DNA of 64,000 bases, taken from NCBI RefSeq assembly GCF_963677715.1, contig NZ_OY782495.1, positions 1,364,001 to 1,428,000 of the forward strand. The letters run 5' to 3'. Every line of letters begins with the position of its first letter. The stretch's first letter is position 1. Source of the DNA: an uncultured Bacteroides sp. (GTDB lineage: Bacteria > Bacteroidota > Bacteroidia > Bacteroidales > Bacteroidaceae). The notes beneath the pieces were generated by a model. The model worked only from the letters and a program-made list of their open reading frames with translations. It did not search any database and was not told the DNA's origin. The translations under genes were made by a program, and so were the position numbers. Shown here piece by piece: positions 28,516 to 36,509 of the stretch.

Positions 28516-28986
28516 CTAGCGAGGTACTACATATAAGACGCCTCCAAAATAAGCTTTTTTACCGTATGCTTTTCGATCGATCATCTTCTCATAAGGCTGA
28601 TTCCAATACCAATAATTTAAGATCTTCGAATATCGATTCCAAATATCTCTTTGATATCTAGACCATTTGGCTTTTCCTAACAAATCAATGCTCCATTGTT
28701 TTTTGGTTGATAATGATTGTACGTCTAAATAGACCAATCTTACAGACCTTATAGTAACTCTTTTTATGACATTACCTAAAGAATACTTAAATTCTAAAGC
28801 TACTCTAAATCCAATTCTCAAAGAATCTGAAAGAAGAGTATCTTTTATTTCCAATCGTTTTCTATTGTATTTGGCATCAACCTTAATTGTGTCAAAAAGG
28901 ATCGGTAAATATTTCATTAATTTTTCTTGAGAAAACCCCGAATTAGAAACAAGCACAAAGATTAGTATAAAAGTATATGTTCTCAT
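28516..28986 (-). CDS. Exported putative immunity protein for the HELFH metallopeptidase tip
   Basis: 156 residues with a signal peptide (MRTYTFILIFVLVSNSGFSQ). Its ATG overlaps the toxin stop as ATGA, a translational-coupling arrangement. The mature protein is basic with many Tyr/Trp/Lys residues (WSRYQRDIWNRYSKILNYWYWN) and a C-terminal GGVLYVVPR. I do not recognise a family. Periplasmic location matches the other metallopeptidase cassettes. Confidence 0.58.
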   Translation of the reverse strand: MRTYTFILIFVLVSNSGFSQEKLMKYLPILFDTIKVDAKYNRKRLEIKDTLLSDSLRIGFRVALEFKYSLGNVIKRVTIRSVRLVYLDVQSLSTKKQWSIDLLGKAKWSRYQRDIWNRYSKILNYWYWNQPYEKMIDRKAYGKKAYFGGVLYVVPR

Positions 28987-30401
28987 CTTTTCATTGGATA
29001 AAATTGTTGCAAAATTGACTCTACTTGATTGCTTCTTCGTAAAGGATAAGTATTATATAAACCTGTTGAGTTTTTCTCAGACCCTCCTTTAAAACTTTTT
29101 ATGGCGTTCACAAAATCAGAATTTGAAAAACCATTAGTTAAATTGCTGAATGATTGTTGGTACATTACACCAGCAGGTGTACTATTCCCAAGTCCATTTC
29201 CTGACATACCTCCAATATAATTAGTTTTATAGCTCCAATTCATAGTAATATTTGAGCTATAAACATTTGCTTCAACCTCATTATAAACAGATGCTCCTCC
29301 CTGTCCCTCTTCTTGCTGAAGTCCGTGAAATAATTCATGAGAAGTACTTTCAATTTTAAAATATTCACTGGTGTTTCCCATTAAAGCACCAGCATAGATA
29401 GTCCCTCCACCAGATTTATTTCCATCAAAATTAAGGGCTCCATCTACAACATTTCCTTTTTTATCAGTTGTCGGTTGGTTTACGAAATCAAAAGAATTTT
29501 TAGAAGAGCTTAATACGCTTAACATATCGGAACCTCCATTATCATTAATTGCATTAAGATATGAAAACGTGTTTTGAACAAAAGTATTACTTCCTCTGTA
29601 ATCCGTTCCTTGTGTATATTGAATCCTTCGTTGATTATCTTCATCATCTTTATAAGATATCCAAATTTCTCTTCCGTCCGGATCAATAAGTCTCAATGGA
29701 TTATTTCCTACATACACATACGGGCTAATCCCATAATACTTCTCCGCCGAAGGATCCACCGTACTAAACCTACCCAAAGCAGGATCCATCAATCTAGCCG
29801 AGTAATCATACAAATTTAGTCCTCTTTCCGTATCCAGTTCCTTACCGTTGTACTTGTAAGGCTGCCCGCTTGTTGTTACTCCTTCCGCAAACGACATTCC
29901 GAACGGATAATAATGATTCGTCTGAACGATTCCTCCACTGGCATTCGCTACCACACGGTTATTGCCCAAATGATCAGTTAAATAGAAGTAATAAGCACCA
30001 CCTTCTATATAACCGCCATCAACCAGGATACGTTTCAGTGCCCCGCCTTCATAGATCACATTGCCAACATAATCCGTCTGCTTGCTGCCGATGTTGGCTC
30101 TCAGTTTACGGCCGTCGGCGGCATACGTATACGTATTTGTTGCCTGTCCCAGTGTGTTACTAATCACAACACTCTGCGGCAAATTTAAAAAATTATACGT
30201 GATTCCGGTTATTCCTTTGTTTAAATCTTGCGTTAAATTACCATTTAAGTCGTAATAATATTCTTTCGCAGCCGTGGAGTTGTTCTTAAAGTCCATCGAT
30301 GCCGACAAAGTGACGGTTGTTCCCGTATCATCCGCTTTGATCATGTTGATTATTCCAACCAATGTTCTTATCGCACCAATAAACATCACAGGGTTATTCA
30401 A
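28983..30401 (-). CDS. 5'-truncated Rhs cassette with gluzincin-like metallopeptidase tip
   Basis: Rhs similarity begins at about 30342; the codons upstream of that (30343-30401) read against an unrelated plus-strand gene tail, so the apparent start is artificial. Residues to about 240 are Rhs core. The tip (REIWISYKDDEDN onward) has STSHELFHGLQQE near residue 353 and VYNEVEANVY about 20 residues later. This is HExxH with a downstream Glu, the arrangement of gluzincin or M91-like effector peptidases. The rest is Ser/Asn/Gly-rich. The immunity-like gene overlaps its stop. Confidence 0.68.
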   Translation of the reverse strand: MNNPVMFIGAIRTLVGIINMIKADDTGTTVTLSASMDFKNNSTAAKEYYYDLNGNLTQDLNKGITGITYNFLNLPQSVVISNTLGQATNTYTYAADGRKLRANIGSKQTDYVGNVIYEGGALKRILVDGGYIEGGAYYFYLTDHLGNNRVVANASGGIVQTNHYYPFGMSFAEGVTTSGQPYKYNGKELDTERGLNLYDYSARLMDPALGRFSTVDPSAEKYYGISPYVYVGNNPLRLIDPDGREIWISYKDDEDNQRRIQYTQGTDYRGSNTFVQNTFSYLNAINDNGGSDMLSVLSSSKNSFDFVNQPTTDKKGNVVDGALNFDGNKSGGGTIYAGALMGNTSEYFKIESTSHELFHGLQQEEGQGGASVYNEVEANVYSSNITMNWSYKTNYIGGMSGNGLGNSTPAGVMYQQSFSNLTNGFSNSDFVNAIKSFKGGSEKNSTGLYNTYPLRRSNQVESILQQFYPMKR

Positions 30402-30405
30402 ATAA
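30343..30405 (+). pseudogene. 3' tail of an unidentified membrane-protein-like gene
   Basis: Exactly where the Rhs similarity of the minus-strand cassette stops, the plus strand reads 20 mostly hydrophobic codons (MLIIPTNVLIAPINITGLFK) to a TAA at 30403-30405. It looks like the end of a membrane protein. Identity unknown; support comes from the recurring pattern of plus-strand tails at cassette edges. Confidence 0.35.
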
Positions 30406-30420
30406 CAGGCATACGATTAG

Positions 30421-30840
30421 CTATTTTAACCGACACACAATCGGTAAATAATATTCTACTTTTACGGCTTTCCCCTTCCGCTTTCCCGGTATCCATTTTG
30501 GCATGGATCGTATTACTCGGACGATTTCTTCATCCATAAGAGAGTCAAGGCTTTGTATTACTTTAACATCAACAATTGCCCCATCTTCAGTTATAACAAA
30601 TCGACAAATTACTCTACCCTGTATACTCGTTTCAGCATATATTTCAGGGAAAACGAAATGGTCTTTTACATAAACGAGTAAAGAATCATATCCACCTTTA
30701 AATACAGGCATAGAATCGGTTTCCATCACTTGGTATATCTTGCGATTTATAGAATCACTACTTTTATGGTTCTGTTGGACGTTATCCGCAAATAATGAAA
30801 AGCACACAAATATTCCAAACATTATAAAGATATTTCTCAT
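30421..30840 (-). CDS. Exported TonB-C-terminal-domain protein in the immunity position
   Basis: 139 residues with a signal peptide (MRNIFIMFGIFVCFSLFAD). The C-terminal 85 residues have the TonB C-terminal domain pattern: FKGGYDSLLVYVKDHFVFPE, then QGRVICRFVITEDGAIVDVKV and WIPGKRKGKAVKVEYYLPI. It lacks the membrane anchor and Pro-rich linker of real TonB. Its ATG lies one base after the stop of the HEANGH toxin cassette, which is the immunity slot. I infer a TonB-domain fold used as an immunity protein; it could alternatively be a captured free-standing TonB-like gene. Confidence 0.65.
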   Translation of the reverse strand: MRNIFIMFGIFVCFSLFADNVQQNHKSSDSINRKIYQVMETDSMPVFKGGYDSLLVYVKDHFVFPEIYAETSIQGRVICRFVITEDGAIVDVKVIQSLDSLMDEEIVRVIRSMPKWIPGKRKGKAVKVEYYLPIVCRLK

Positions 30841-30841
30841 G

Positions 30842-32218
30842 TTATTTCATATTTTGAATTGTTTCATTAATAGATTTATTTATTATATAAAATAAATACC
30901 TATTTAAATCCGTACCTCCTGAAGCATATTTATGAGAAGCTTTCGATCTATCTCCATCAGTTGAAATATAAATCAATGCATGTCCATTTGCTTCATGACT
31001 ATACGTCTGTGCCTTTCCTTCTTCAGATAAATTTGAATTTACAATAACGACAACATTGTTGTTTGTAGAATTTTGAAGCCCTTTTTTATCTGGAAAAAGA
31101 GTCTTCCCTAAAAATCCTGTTTCTCCTGTCGATGTACCAACACCTTTCCCATTATCATTGCCAACAAAATCTGCATCAACACCTAGATAAGTCATATTCT
31201 GGGTCTTCATATCTCCATTTTCATCTAAATATGTGAATTTATCATCAAGTTTCACCTCAAGTATCCTATCTGATAACGCCATTGTTTTTAAGCTGCTAAA
31301 GTTTTGGCTATTACTTTCAATATTTCTTAGTCTGTCATGATTAACATATCCATTCATGTCAAATGTTACATACTGTCGCATGTCCTGAGGGAGTGTATTT
31401 AGAATCATCCTCTGTGCTTCTGTTGTAGTTGCGACTATATCTTTTCCATTCGGATCAATAAACTTTATAGGATTATTCGCTACATACGCATACGGACTAA
31501 TCCCATAGTATTTCTCCGATTTTGGATCCACCGTACTAAACCTACCCAAAGCAGGATCCATCAACCGAGCCGAGTAATCATACAAATTTAGTCCTCTTTC
31601 CGTATCCAGTTCCTTACCGTTGTACTTGTAAGGCTGCCCGCTTGTAGCAACACCTTCTGCAAACGACATACCGAACGGATAATAATGATTCGTCTGAACG
31701 ATTCCTCCACTGGCATTCGCTACCACACGGTTATTGCCCAAATGATCAGTTAAGTAAAAGTAATAAACACCACCTTCTATATAACCGCCATCAACCAAAA
31801 TACGTTTGAGAGTTGCTGTACCTTCGTTTACACTTTCATAGATCACATTGCCAACATAATCCGTCTGCTTACTGCCGATGTTGGCTCTCAGTTTACGCCC
31901 GTCGGCGGCATACGTATACGTATTCGTTGCCTGTCCCAATGTGTTACTAATCACAACACTCTGCGGCAAATTTAAAAAATTATACGTAATTCCGGTTATT
32001 CCTTTGTTTAAATCTTGCGTTAAATTACCATTTAAGTCGTAGAAATATTCTTTCGCAGCCGTGGAGTTATTCTTAAAGTCCATCGATGCCGACAAAGTGA
32101 CGGTTGTTCCCGTATCATCCGCTTTGATCAACTGATTGCCCGCATAGCTCATGCTCAGGTTATCAACCGTACCGAAAGTACTCGTTCCCGTACGGCCGTT
32201 ACGAACCAGGTTCGTCAT
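30842..32218 (-). CDS. 5'-truncated Rhs cassette with HExxxH putative peptidase tip
   Basis: Residues to about 254 are YD repeats and the Rhs core. Upstream, at 32230-32280, the frame meets a short internal Rhs fragment (YYDNRNRIVQSAND) and a stop, showing an internal deletion. The tip (GKDIVATTTEAQRMI onward) is Asn/Asp-rich and has TYSHEANGHALIYI near residue 406. That is HExxxH, one residue longer than the classical HExxH. Related insertions are known to me in other bacterial effector-like proteins, but activity here is uncertain. The stop is one base from the TonB-like gene. Confidence 0.6.
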   Translation of the reverse strand: MTNLVRNGRTGTSTFGTVDNLSMSYAGNQLIKADDTGTTVTLSASMDFKNNSTAAKEYFYDLNGNLTQDLNKGITGITYNFLNLPQSVVISNTLGQATNTYTYAADGRKLRANIGSKQTDYVGNVIYESVNEGTATLKRILVDGGYIEGGVYYFYLTDHLGNNRVVANASGGIVQTNHYYPFGMSFAEGVATSGQPYKYNGKELDTERGLNLYDYSARLMDPALGRFSTVDPKSEKYYGISPYAYVANNPIKFIDPNGKDIVATTTEAQRMILNTLPQDMRQYVTFDMNGYVNHDRLRNIESNSQNFSSLKTMALSDRILEVKLDDKFTYLDENGDMKTQNMTYLGVDADFVGNDNGKGVGTSTGETGFLGKTLFPDKKGLQNSTNNNVVVIVNSNLSEEGKAQTYSHEANGHALIYISTDGDRSKASHKYASGGTDLNRYLFYIINKSINETIQNMK

Positions 32219-32333
32219 ATTGCCATGCTTGTCGTAGTTATATGAGTACCATCAATCATTTGCCGACTGAACGATACGATTACGGTTATCGTAATAGAGA
32301 CACAAATAAGCCATTGATCTTTATTGTAACTGA

Positions 32334-32969
32334 TTACCAAATGATTACCCAATAGATTATTATATCTCTCCTCTCATTGATACAAACTCCTTTCGAATAA
32401 CCATTTCCCCACCCCTTAGGCATATATTTGTTGGGCTTTAATCCCTTCCAGTACAAGCCAGGTTTACTATCCAAAATGTAAATAGCAAAATCATTAGATA
32501 AACCTGAAGTGTTTACATTAGAATATATATTCTCACTATTTATAATACCTTCAAATTCTTCTTTCTCAAAAAATGGTATAGGATAGTAATCGGTATTATT
32601 CTTAAATATTTTTTTATAATACACTTTTTTTGAATCGTCCCAATAAATTACAGATTCAGTTTTAATAATAACAAGCGAGGTATCTGAGGCAAGATAATTT
32701 CCCAGAGACTTCTCTGCCAAATATTTCTGCAATTTAACTATGCTTCTGGGTTTAAAATCATAGTTCATATAATAAACACATTGACTGGTAGTATCAATAT
32801 TTTCTACTATCGAATATACACTAGAAAGAGTGTCTGGAAAGAAATCAACCATATACGAAGGAAATCGTTTTAATTCTTTTTGGTATTTTAGCGTTGCTCT
32901 ATTTTCATATTTACCACATGAAATAAAACATAAATATAAACATAAACATAAGACATTGTTAATTTTCAT
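32334..32969 (-). CDS. Lipoprotein-like putative immunity protein
   Basis: 211 residues beginning MKINNVLCLCLYLCFISCGK, a probable lipoprotein signal with Cys18 as the modified residue. The mature part is rich in Tyr, Asp and Lys with no recognised domain. It starts 3 bases after the stop of the toxin cassette at 32973. The export signal implies a non-cytoplasmic target for that toxin. Confidence 0.58.
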   Translation of the reverse strand: MKINNVLCLCLYLCFISCGKYENRATLKYQKELKRFPSYMVDFFPDTLSSVYSIVENIDTTSQCVYYMNYDFKPRSIVKLQKYLAEKSLGNYLASDTSLVIIKTESVIYWDDSKKVYYKKIFKNNTDYYPIPFFEKEEFEGIINSENIYSNVNTSGLSNDFAIYILDSKPGLYWKGLKPNKYMPKGWGNGYSKGVCINERRDIIIYWVIIW

Positions 32970-32972
32970 ATT

Positions 32973-34469
32973 TTATCGTTTCCATTTTAATAAATCGAGA
33001 ATAAGACCAATACCAGTTATTGCACTATTAACATTGTTTCCAGTACGTTGTTCTCCATAATAAGCATTCTTATAAGAACTTTGCCCTGCTGGTTTAATCA
33101 GATCATATCTAACTGTCTCAATTTCAACATTTTTTTTGTAGATATCTCCATCTGTCCTTTTAGACATATTTGATTTGATATTCAATTTATCAGGTGTTGC
33201 ATATGTTGTCGCTCTATTTTTTTCAATTAAATCAAAACTTCTGTCTTTGTTGATTTTCCCACTTTCTCCAAAATCTGTGGTAATAGTTTTCGTTTCTTCA
33301 ATTCTAACTCTTTCGGCTTTTTCGTAACCTTGCTTATTCATGAATTTCTCGGCGAAAATTGGTCCATCAAAAGTTAGTACATCTCTTTTTTCTATTATTT
33401 TTAAATTATTGCCAAACATTTGATCTTGTCCCAGATTTTCGTATTTGTAATTTCCTAAACCATATTTATCTCTTAGTTTATCATTTAATTCAGACACACC
33501 TCTAACAAAGACAACATTTCCATTTTGATTATTGACAAACCAATCCATCCCATTTGGATCAATAAATTTTATTGGATTTCCTCCACAATAGAAATACGGT
33601 GAAGTAGAATAATACTTCTCCGTCGAAGGATTCACCGTACTAAACCTACCCAAAGCAGGATCCATCAACCGAGCCGAGTAATCATACAAATTTAGTCCTC
33701 TTTCCGTATCCAGTTCCTTACCGTTGTACTTGTAAGGCTGCCCGCTTGTAGTAACACCTTCCGCAAACGACATACCGAACGGATAATAATGATTCGTCTG
33801 AACAATACCTCCACTGGCATTCGCTACCACACGGTTATTGCCCAAATGATCAGTTAAGTAAAAGTAATAAACACCACCTTCTATATAACCGCCATCAACC
33901 AAAATACGTTTGAGAGTTGCTGTACCTTCGTTTACACTTTCATAGATCACATTGCCAACATAATCCGTCTGCTTACTGCCGATGTTGGCTCTCAACTTAC
34001 GACCGTCGGCGGCATACGTATACGTATTCGTTGCCTGACCAAGAGTATTATTAATTGTGACACTCTGCGGCAAATTTAAAAAATTATACGTAATTCCGGT
34101 TATTCCTTTGTTTAAATCTTGCATTAAATTACCATTTAAATCGTAAAAATATTCTTTCGCTGCCGTGGAGTTGTTCTTAAAGTCCATCGATGCCGACAAA
34201 GTGACGGTTGTTCCCGTATCATCCGCTTTGAGCAACTGATTGCCCGCATAGCTCATGCTCAGGTTATCAACCGTACCGAAAGTACTCGTTCCCGTACGGC
34301 CGTTACGAACCAGGTTCGTCATGTTGCCATGCTTGTCGTAGTTATATGAAGTTCCGTAACTCACGTTGGCCGTTCCGGCTTCCAGATAACCGGCTGCCGT
34401 TAATCGGGAGAGGTTATCATAAGCGAATTTGTAACCTCTTGTTTTATCACCGCTTGTGGTCCAGCTCAT
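32973..34469 (-). CDS. Rhs cassette with unrecognised C-terminal tip
   Basis: Residues 1-305 are YD repeats and Rhs core. The upstream part of the same Rhs gene continues at 34466-35257 but in another frame after an internal deletion, so the gene as a whole is broken. The tip (DPNGMDWFVNNQNGNVVFVRG onward, about 190 residues) is charged, with TTDFGESGKINKDRSFDLI and a hydrophobic end AITGIGLILDLLKWKR. I see no zinc motif, nuclease motif or other catalytic signature. The next gene is a lipoprotein-like immunity candidate, so the tip is probably a toxin of an undescribed or unrecognised type. Confidence 0.6.
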   Translation of the reverse strand: MSWTTSGDKTRGYKFAYDNLSRLTAAGYLEAGTANVSYGTSYNYDKHGNMTNLVRNGRTGTSTFGTVDNLSMSYAGNQLLKADDTGTTVTLSASMDFKNNSTAAKEYFYDLNGNLMQDLNKGITGITYNFLNLPQSVTINNTLGQATNTYTYAADGRKLRANIGSKQTDYVGNVIYESVNEGTATLKRILVDGGYIEGGVYYFYLTDHLGNNRVVANASGGIVQTNHYYPFGMSFAEGVTTSGQPYKYNGKELDTERGLNLYDYSARLMDPALGRFSTVNPSTEKYYSTSPYFYCGGNPIKFIDPNGMDWFVNNQNGNVVFVRGVSELNDKLRDKYGLGNYKYENLGQDQMFGNNLKIIEKRDVLTFDGPIFAEKFMNKQGYEKAERVRIEETKTITTDFGESGKINKDRSFDLIEKNRATTYATPDKLNIKSNMSKRTDGDIYKKNVEIETVRYDLIKPAGQSSYKNAYYGEQRTGNNVNSAITGIGLILDLLKWKR

Positions 34470-35257
34470 CGCAGAGATGTTACCATTGTAGCTCGGAGTA
34501 TTGTTTCCGTAAGAATCGTTATGCCCTGATAGCCTCCCGTGTATCTGCCGCCATAACTCGTTTGGGCCGAAGAATCGTAGGCCAGAGTCGAAAAGCCACT
34601 CAACTGAAGAAAGTTATAATTGTCGTAATAGGAAGCGGTACTCACCGTGGCATTATTAAAAACGAGGATGGCATCATTAATCTTCAATGTATAACCGTTG
34701 TAAGTACCAGTAAGAGAGAATTCACCTTTAACGATAATTCCATCAAATTTCCCAATTGATATTGTTTGATTATAGAAAGAGCTACAAACTCCCGTAAGCA
34801 CAGTTCTGCCAAAGGCGTCGGGTATAGAAAACAGCCATTTGCCTTGTGCGCGTTGGTCTCCGTCCTGAGAGAAGATCAGGCGGTCGCCTTTATCATACAC
34901 GTAGTAAGTCCAGCTTGTGCTGGGTAGCCGTTTCTGTATGCAGCGGTTACGGCTATCGTAACGATACAGGTAGGCGTAGTTTCGCAGAAGCGCCGAGTTG
35001 GCGTTCGTCCACGAAGTGCCGCTTTTCATATTATCAGAGGCCAGAGGAGGAAGTACCGCAGCCAGATTGCCATAATCGTCATAAATGTAATAGGTATCAT
35101 ACATTATTTTGGTACTCCCGCTGCGAACGATTTGTCGGGTGAGCACCACCTGCCCCAGTTTATCCTTAAACTCGAAGGAAGCGTTGGTGTCTTCGTCCGT
35201 GATGCGGGTAACATATAACTGGGCCGTTTCATAGTTACCGGATCGTATGATACTTAC
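34466..35257 (-). pseudogene. Internal Rhs fragment with frame-breaking deletion
   Basis: Matches residues of the complete Rhs protein from the SIIRSGNYETAQLYVTR segment to SSAQTSYGGRYTGGYQG. It then jumps near 34526, with loss of about 440 bases and a change of frame, to the sequence encoding YGNNTPSYNGNISAMSW. It starts abruptly at 35257 against a foreign gene tail. A region at 34635-34780 (NQTISIGKFDGIIVKG) differs from the complete gene and preserves an alternative version of that segment. Confidence 0.75.
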
Positions 35258-35258
35258 A

Positions 35259-35405
35259 ATGATGACTTCCGAGTTGAAACATAATCTGAAGCAATTAGGC
35301 AATGTATTGGAGCCCCTACTCATTATTTGCATCGGAACCATTGTGGCCTTTGCACTCATCGCAATGTATATGCCAATGTTTCAGTTGGGACAAACGACTA
35401 ATTAA
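35259..35405 (+). pseudogene. 3' end of a GspF/PilC-like type II secretion or pilus gene
   Basis: 48 codons on the plus strand ending TAA at 35403-35405. The residues run from SELKHNLKQLGNVLEPLL through a long hydrophobic helix to the end MYMPMFQLGQTTN. The LEP(L/I)LI...AMY(L/M)PMF pattern is the C-terminal transmembrane helix of GspF/PilC inner-membrane platform proteins. The rest of the gene is absent: the Rhs fragment begins exactly where it is cut. It is therefore a fossil of an earlier neighbouring gene. Confidence 0.7.
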
Positions 35406-35443
35406 AAAAAGAAAAATAGGCCTCATTCCTTTCTATCATGATA

Positions 35444-35836
35444 TTATTCACCATGAATAACTTTCAGTATCTCGCCATTACTCTTTTTGAGTTCCAGATA
35501 AGCTACACCACCAAAAGAGCCTGCTTCTAAATGACCTTCTATAATCCATATTCCATTTTCCAAATTAACAGAAAATGGTTTTTCACTTTCAATTTGCTCC
35601 TTTCCATATATTCTAATCAGCACTGATTTAGCTATTTGGAATGCAATATCTGCTGTAGGTACAAATCCTTCTTTGGGTAAATAACCTTCTACATTTAGAT
35701 AATAACACAAAGAAAGACTATCATCTATCACAAAATCAGATTGTTCTTGCATATTCTTCTCTTGCGAAACATTTGCATTACAGCCTACAAACAAAGCAAT
35801 ACACAAGACTATTACTAAAAGGGTACGTATATTCAT
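35444..35836 (-). CDS. Orphan lipoprotein immunity protein, NTF2-like fold
   Basis: 130 residues with lipoprotein signal MNIRTLLVIVLCIALFVGCN. The mature domain has the pattern ADIAFQIAKSVLIRIYGKEQI, then NGIWIIEGHL and a closing GGVAYLELKKSNGEILKVIHGE. This fits the NTF2-fold immunity proteins of polymorphic toxin systems. No toxin tip lies directly upstream; the next gene upstream is the immunity protein of the metzincin cassette. It is thus an orphan that may protect against toxins of neighbours or is left from a lost cassette. Confidence 0.68.
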   Translation of the reverse strand: MNIRTLLVIVLCIALFVGCNANVSQEKNMQEQSDFVIDDSLSLCYYLNVEGYLPKEGFVPTADIAFQIAKSVLIRIYGKEQIESEKPFSVNLENGIWIIEGHLEAGSFGGVAYLELKKSNGEILKVIHGE

Positions 35837-36047
35837 ACATATTTCATCACTGCTGTCAGATTAAAAACAAGTTGATACTTCTTCATACTTTTATCTATAA
35901 AGCTTACAAAATATCCATTTTTAGCATACATACATAAGGCATTCACTATATATCAAAGGTCCGAACTATAACCATTATTAAATAAAAAAACTATCAGCTA
36001 TAAATCAATAATAACATATCGTTTAACGTTACTATTTTTACATTATG

Positions 36048-36509
36048 TCAATCTAACAATCCATACCCAAGAGCTTTTATAGAGTCAAAAACAAGAAAGA
36101 ATCCTTGTCGTCTAGAATCGCCAATCGCCAACCAGGGAATATTATTTATTCTATAACAAAAAGTAGTATCCATCACTCGCTTATTAGCAAATAAAACTGA
36201 ATCCAAAGAGACTAAACGAATTCTTATTTTTATACTGTCCCTATTAGCTTTATCTATAGTGGCTACTTTCATTCCCAAGGCATCATCCAAATTAGTTTGA
36301 GTGCTATCTATATAATTAGTATAATAAGTGCCACTAAACAATAAACTATCATTTACCCACAATTTAATATAATCTTCTCCATTACGGTCATTCCATATAC
36401 TATCTTTACAATTCACATATATAAAAAAAGGCTTTTTTATATTAACATTTTTGGTACAACCTAAAAACAACAGGAATATTCCTATTAAAAAAAACATGAT
36501 CTTTTTCAT
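36048..36509 (-). CDS. Lipoprotein immunity-like protein of metzincin cassette 3
   Basis: About 153 residues from ATG 36509 (MKKIMFFLIGIFLLFLGCTK), chosen because this ATG overlaps the toxin stop as ATGA and begins a good lipoprotein signal. A reading from 36536 adds nine residues inside the toxin gene. It is homologous to the proteins at 24956 and 27070 through NGEDYIKLWVNDSLLF, DSIKIRIRLVSLD and KRVMDTTFCYRINNIP. The pairing of this family with metzincin tips in three cassettes is the best evidence for its immunity role. Confidence 0.72.
   Translation of the reverse strand: MKKIMFFLIGIFLLFLGCTKNVNIKKPFFIYVNCKDSIWNDRNGEDYIKLWVNDSLLFSGTYYTNYIDSTQTNLDDALGMKVATIDKANRDSIKIRIRLVSLDSVLFANKRVMDTTFCYRINNIPWLAIGDSRRQGFFLVFDSIKALGYGLLD

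Noticed and set aside
24768-35405. GTTGGGACA...TAATTAA at 24768, 26882 and 35388 as a site-specific recombination site
   Set aside because: At 35259-35405 the sequence is the natural end of a GspF/PilC-like reading frame, so a shared gene end explains the similarity better. No recombinase gene was found nearby.
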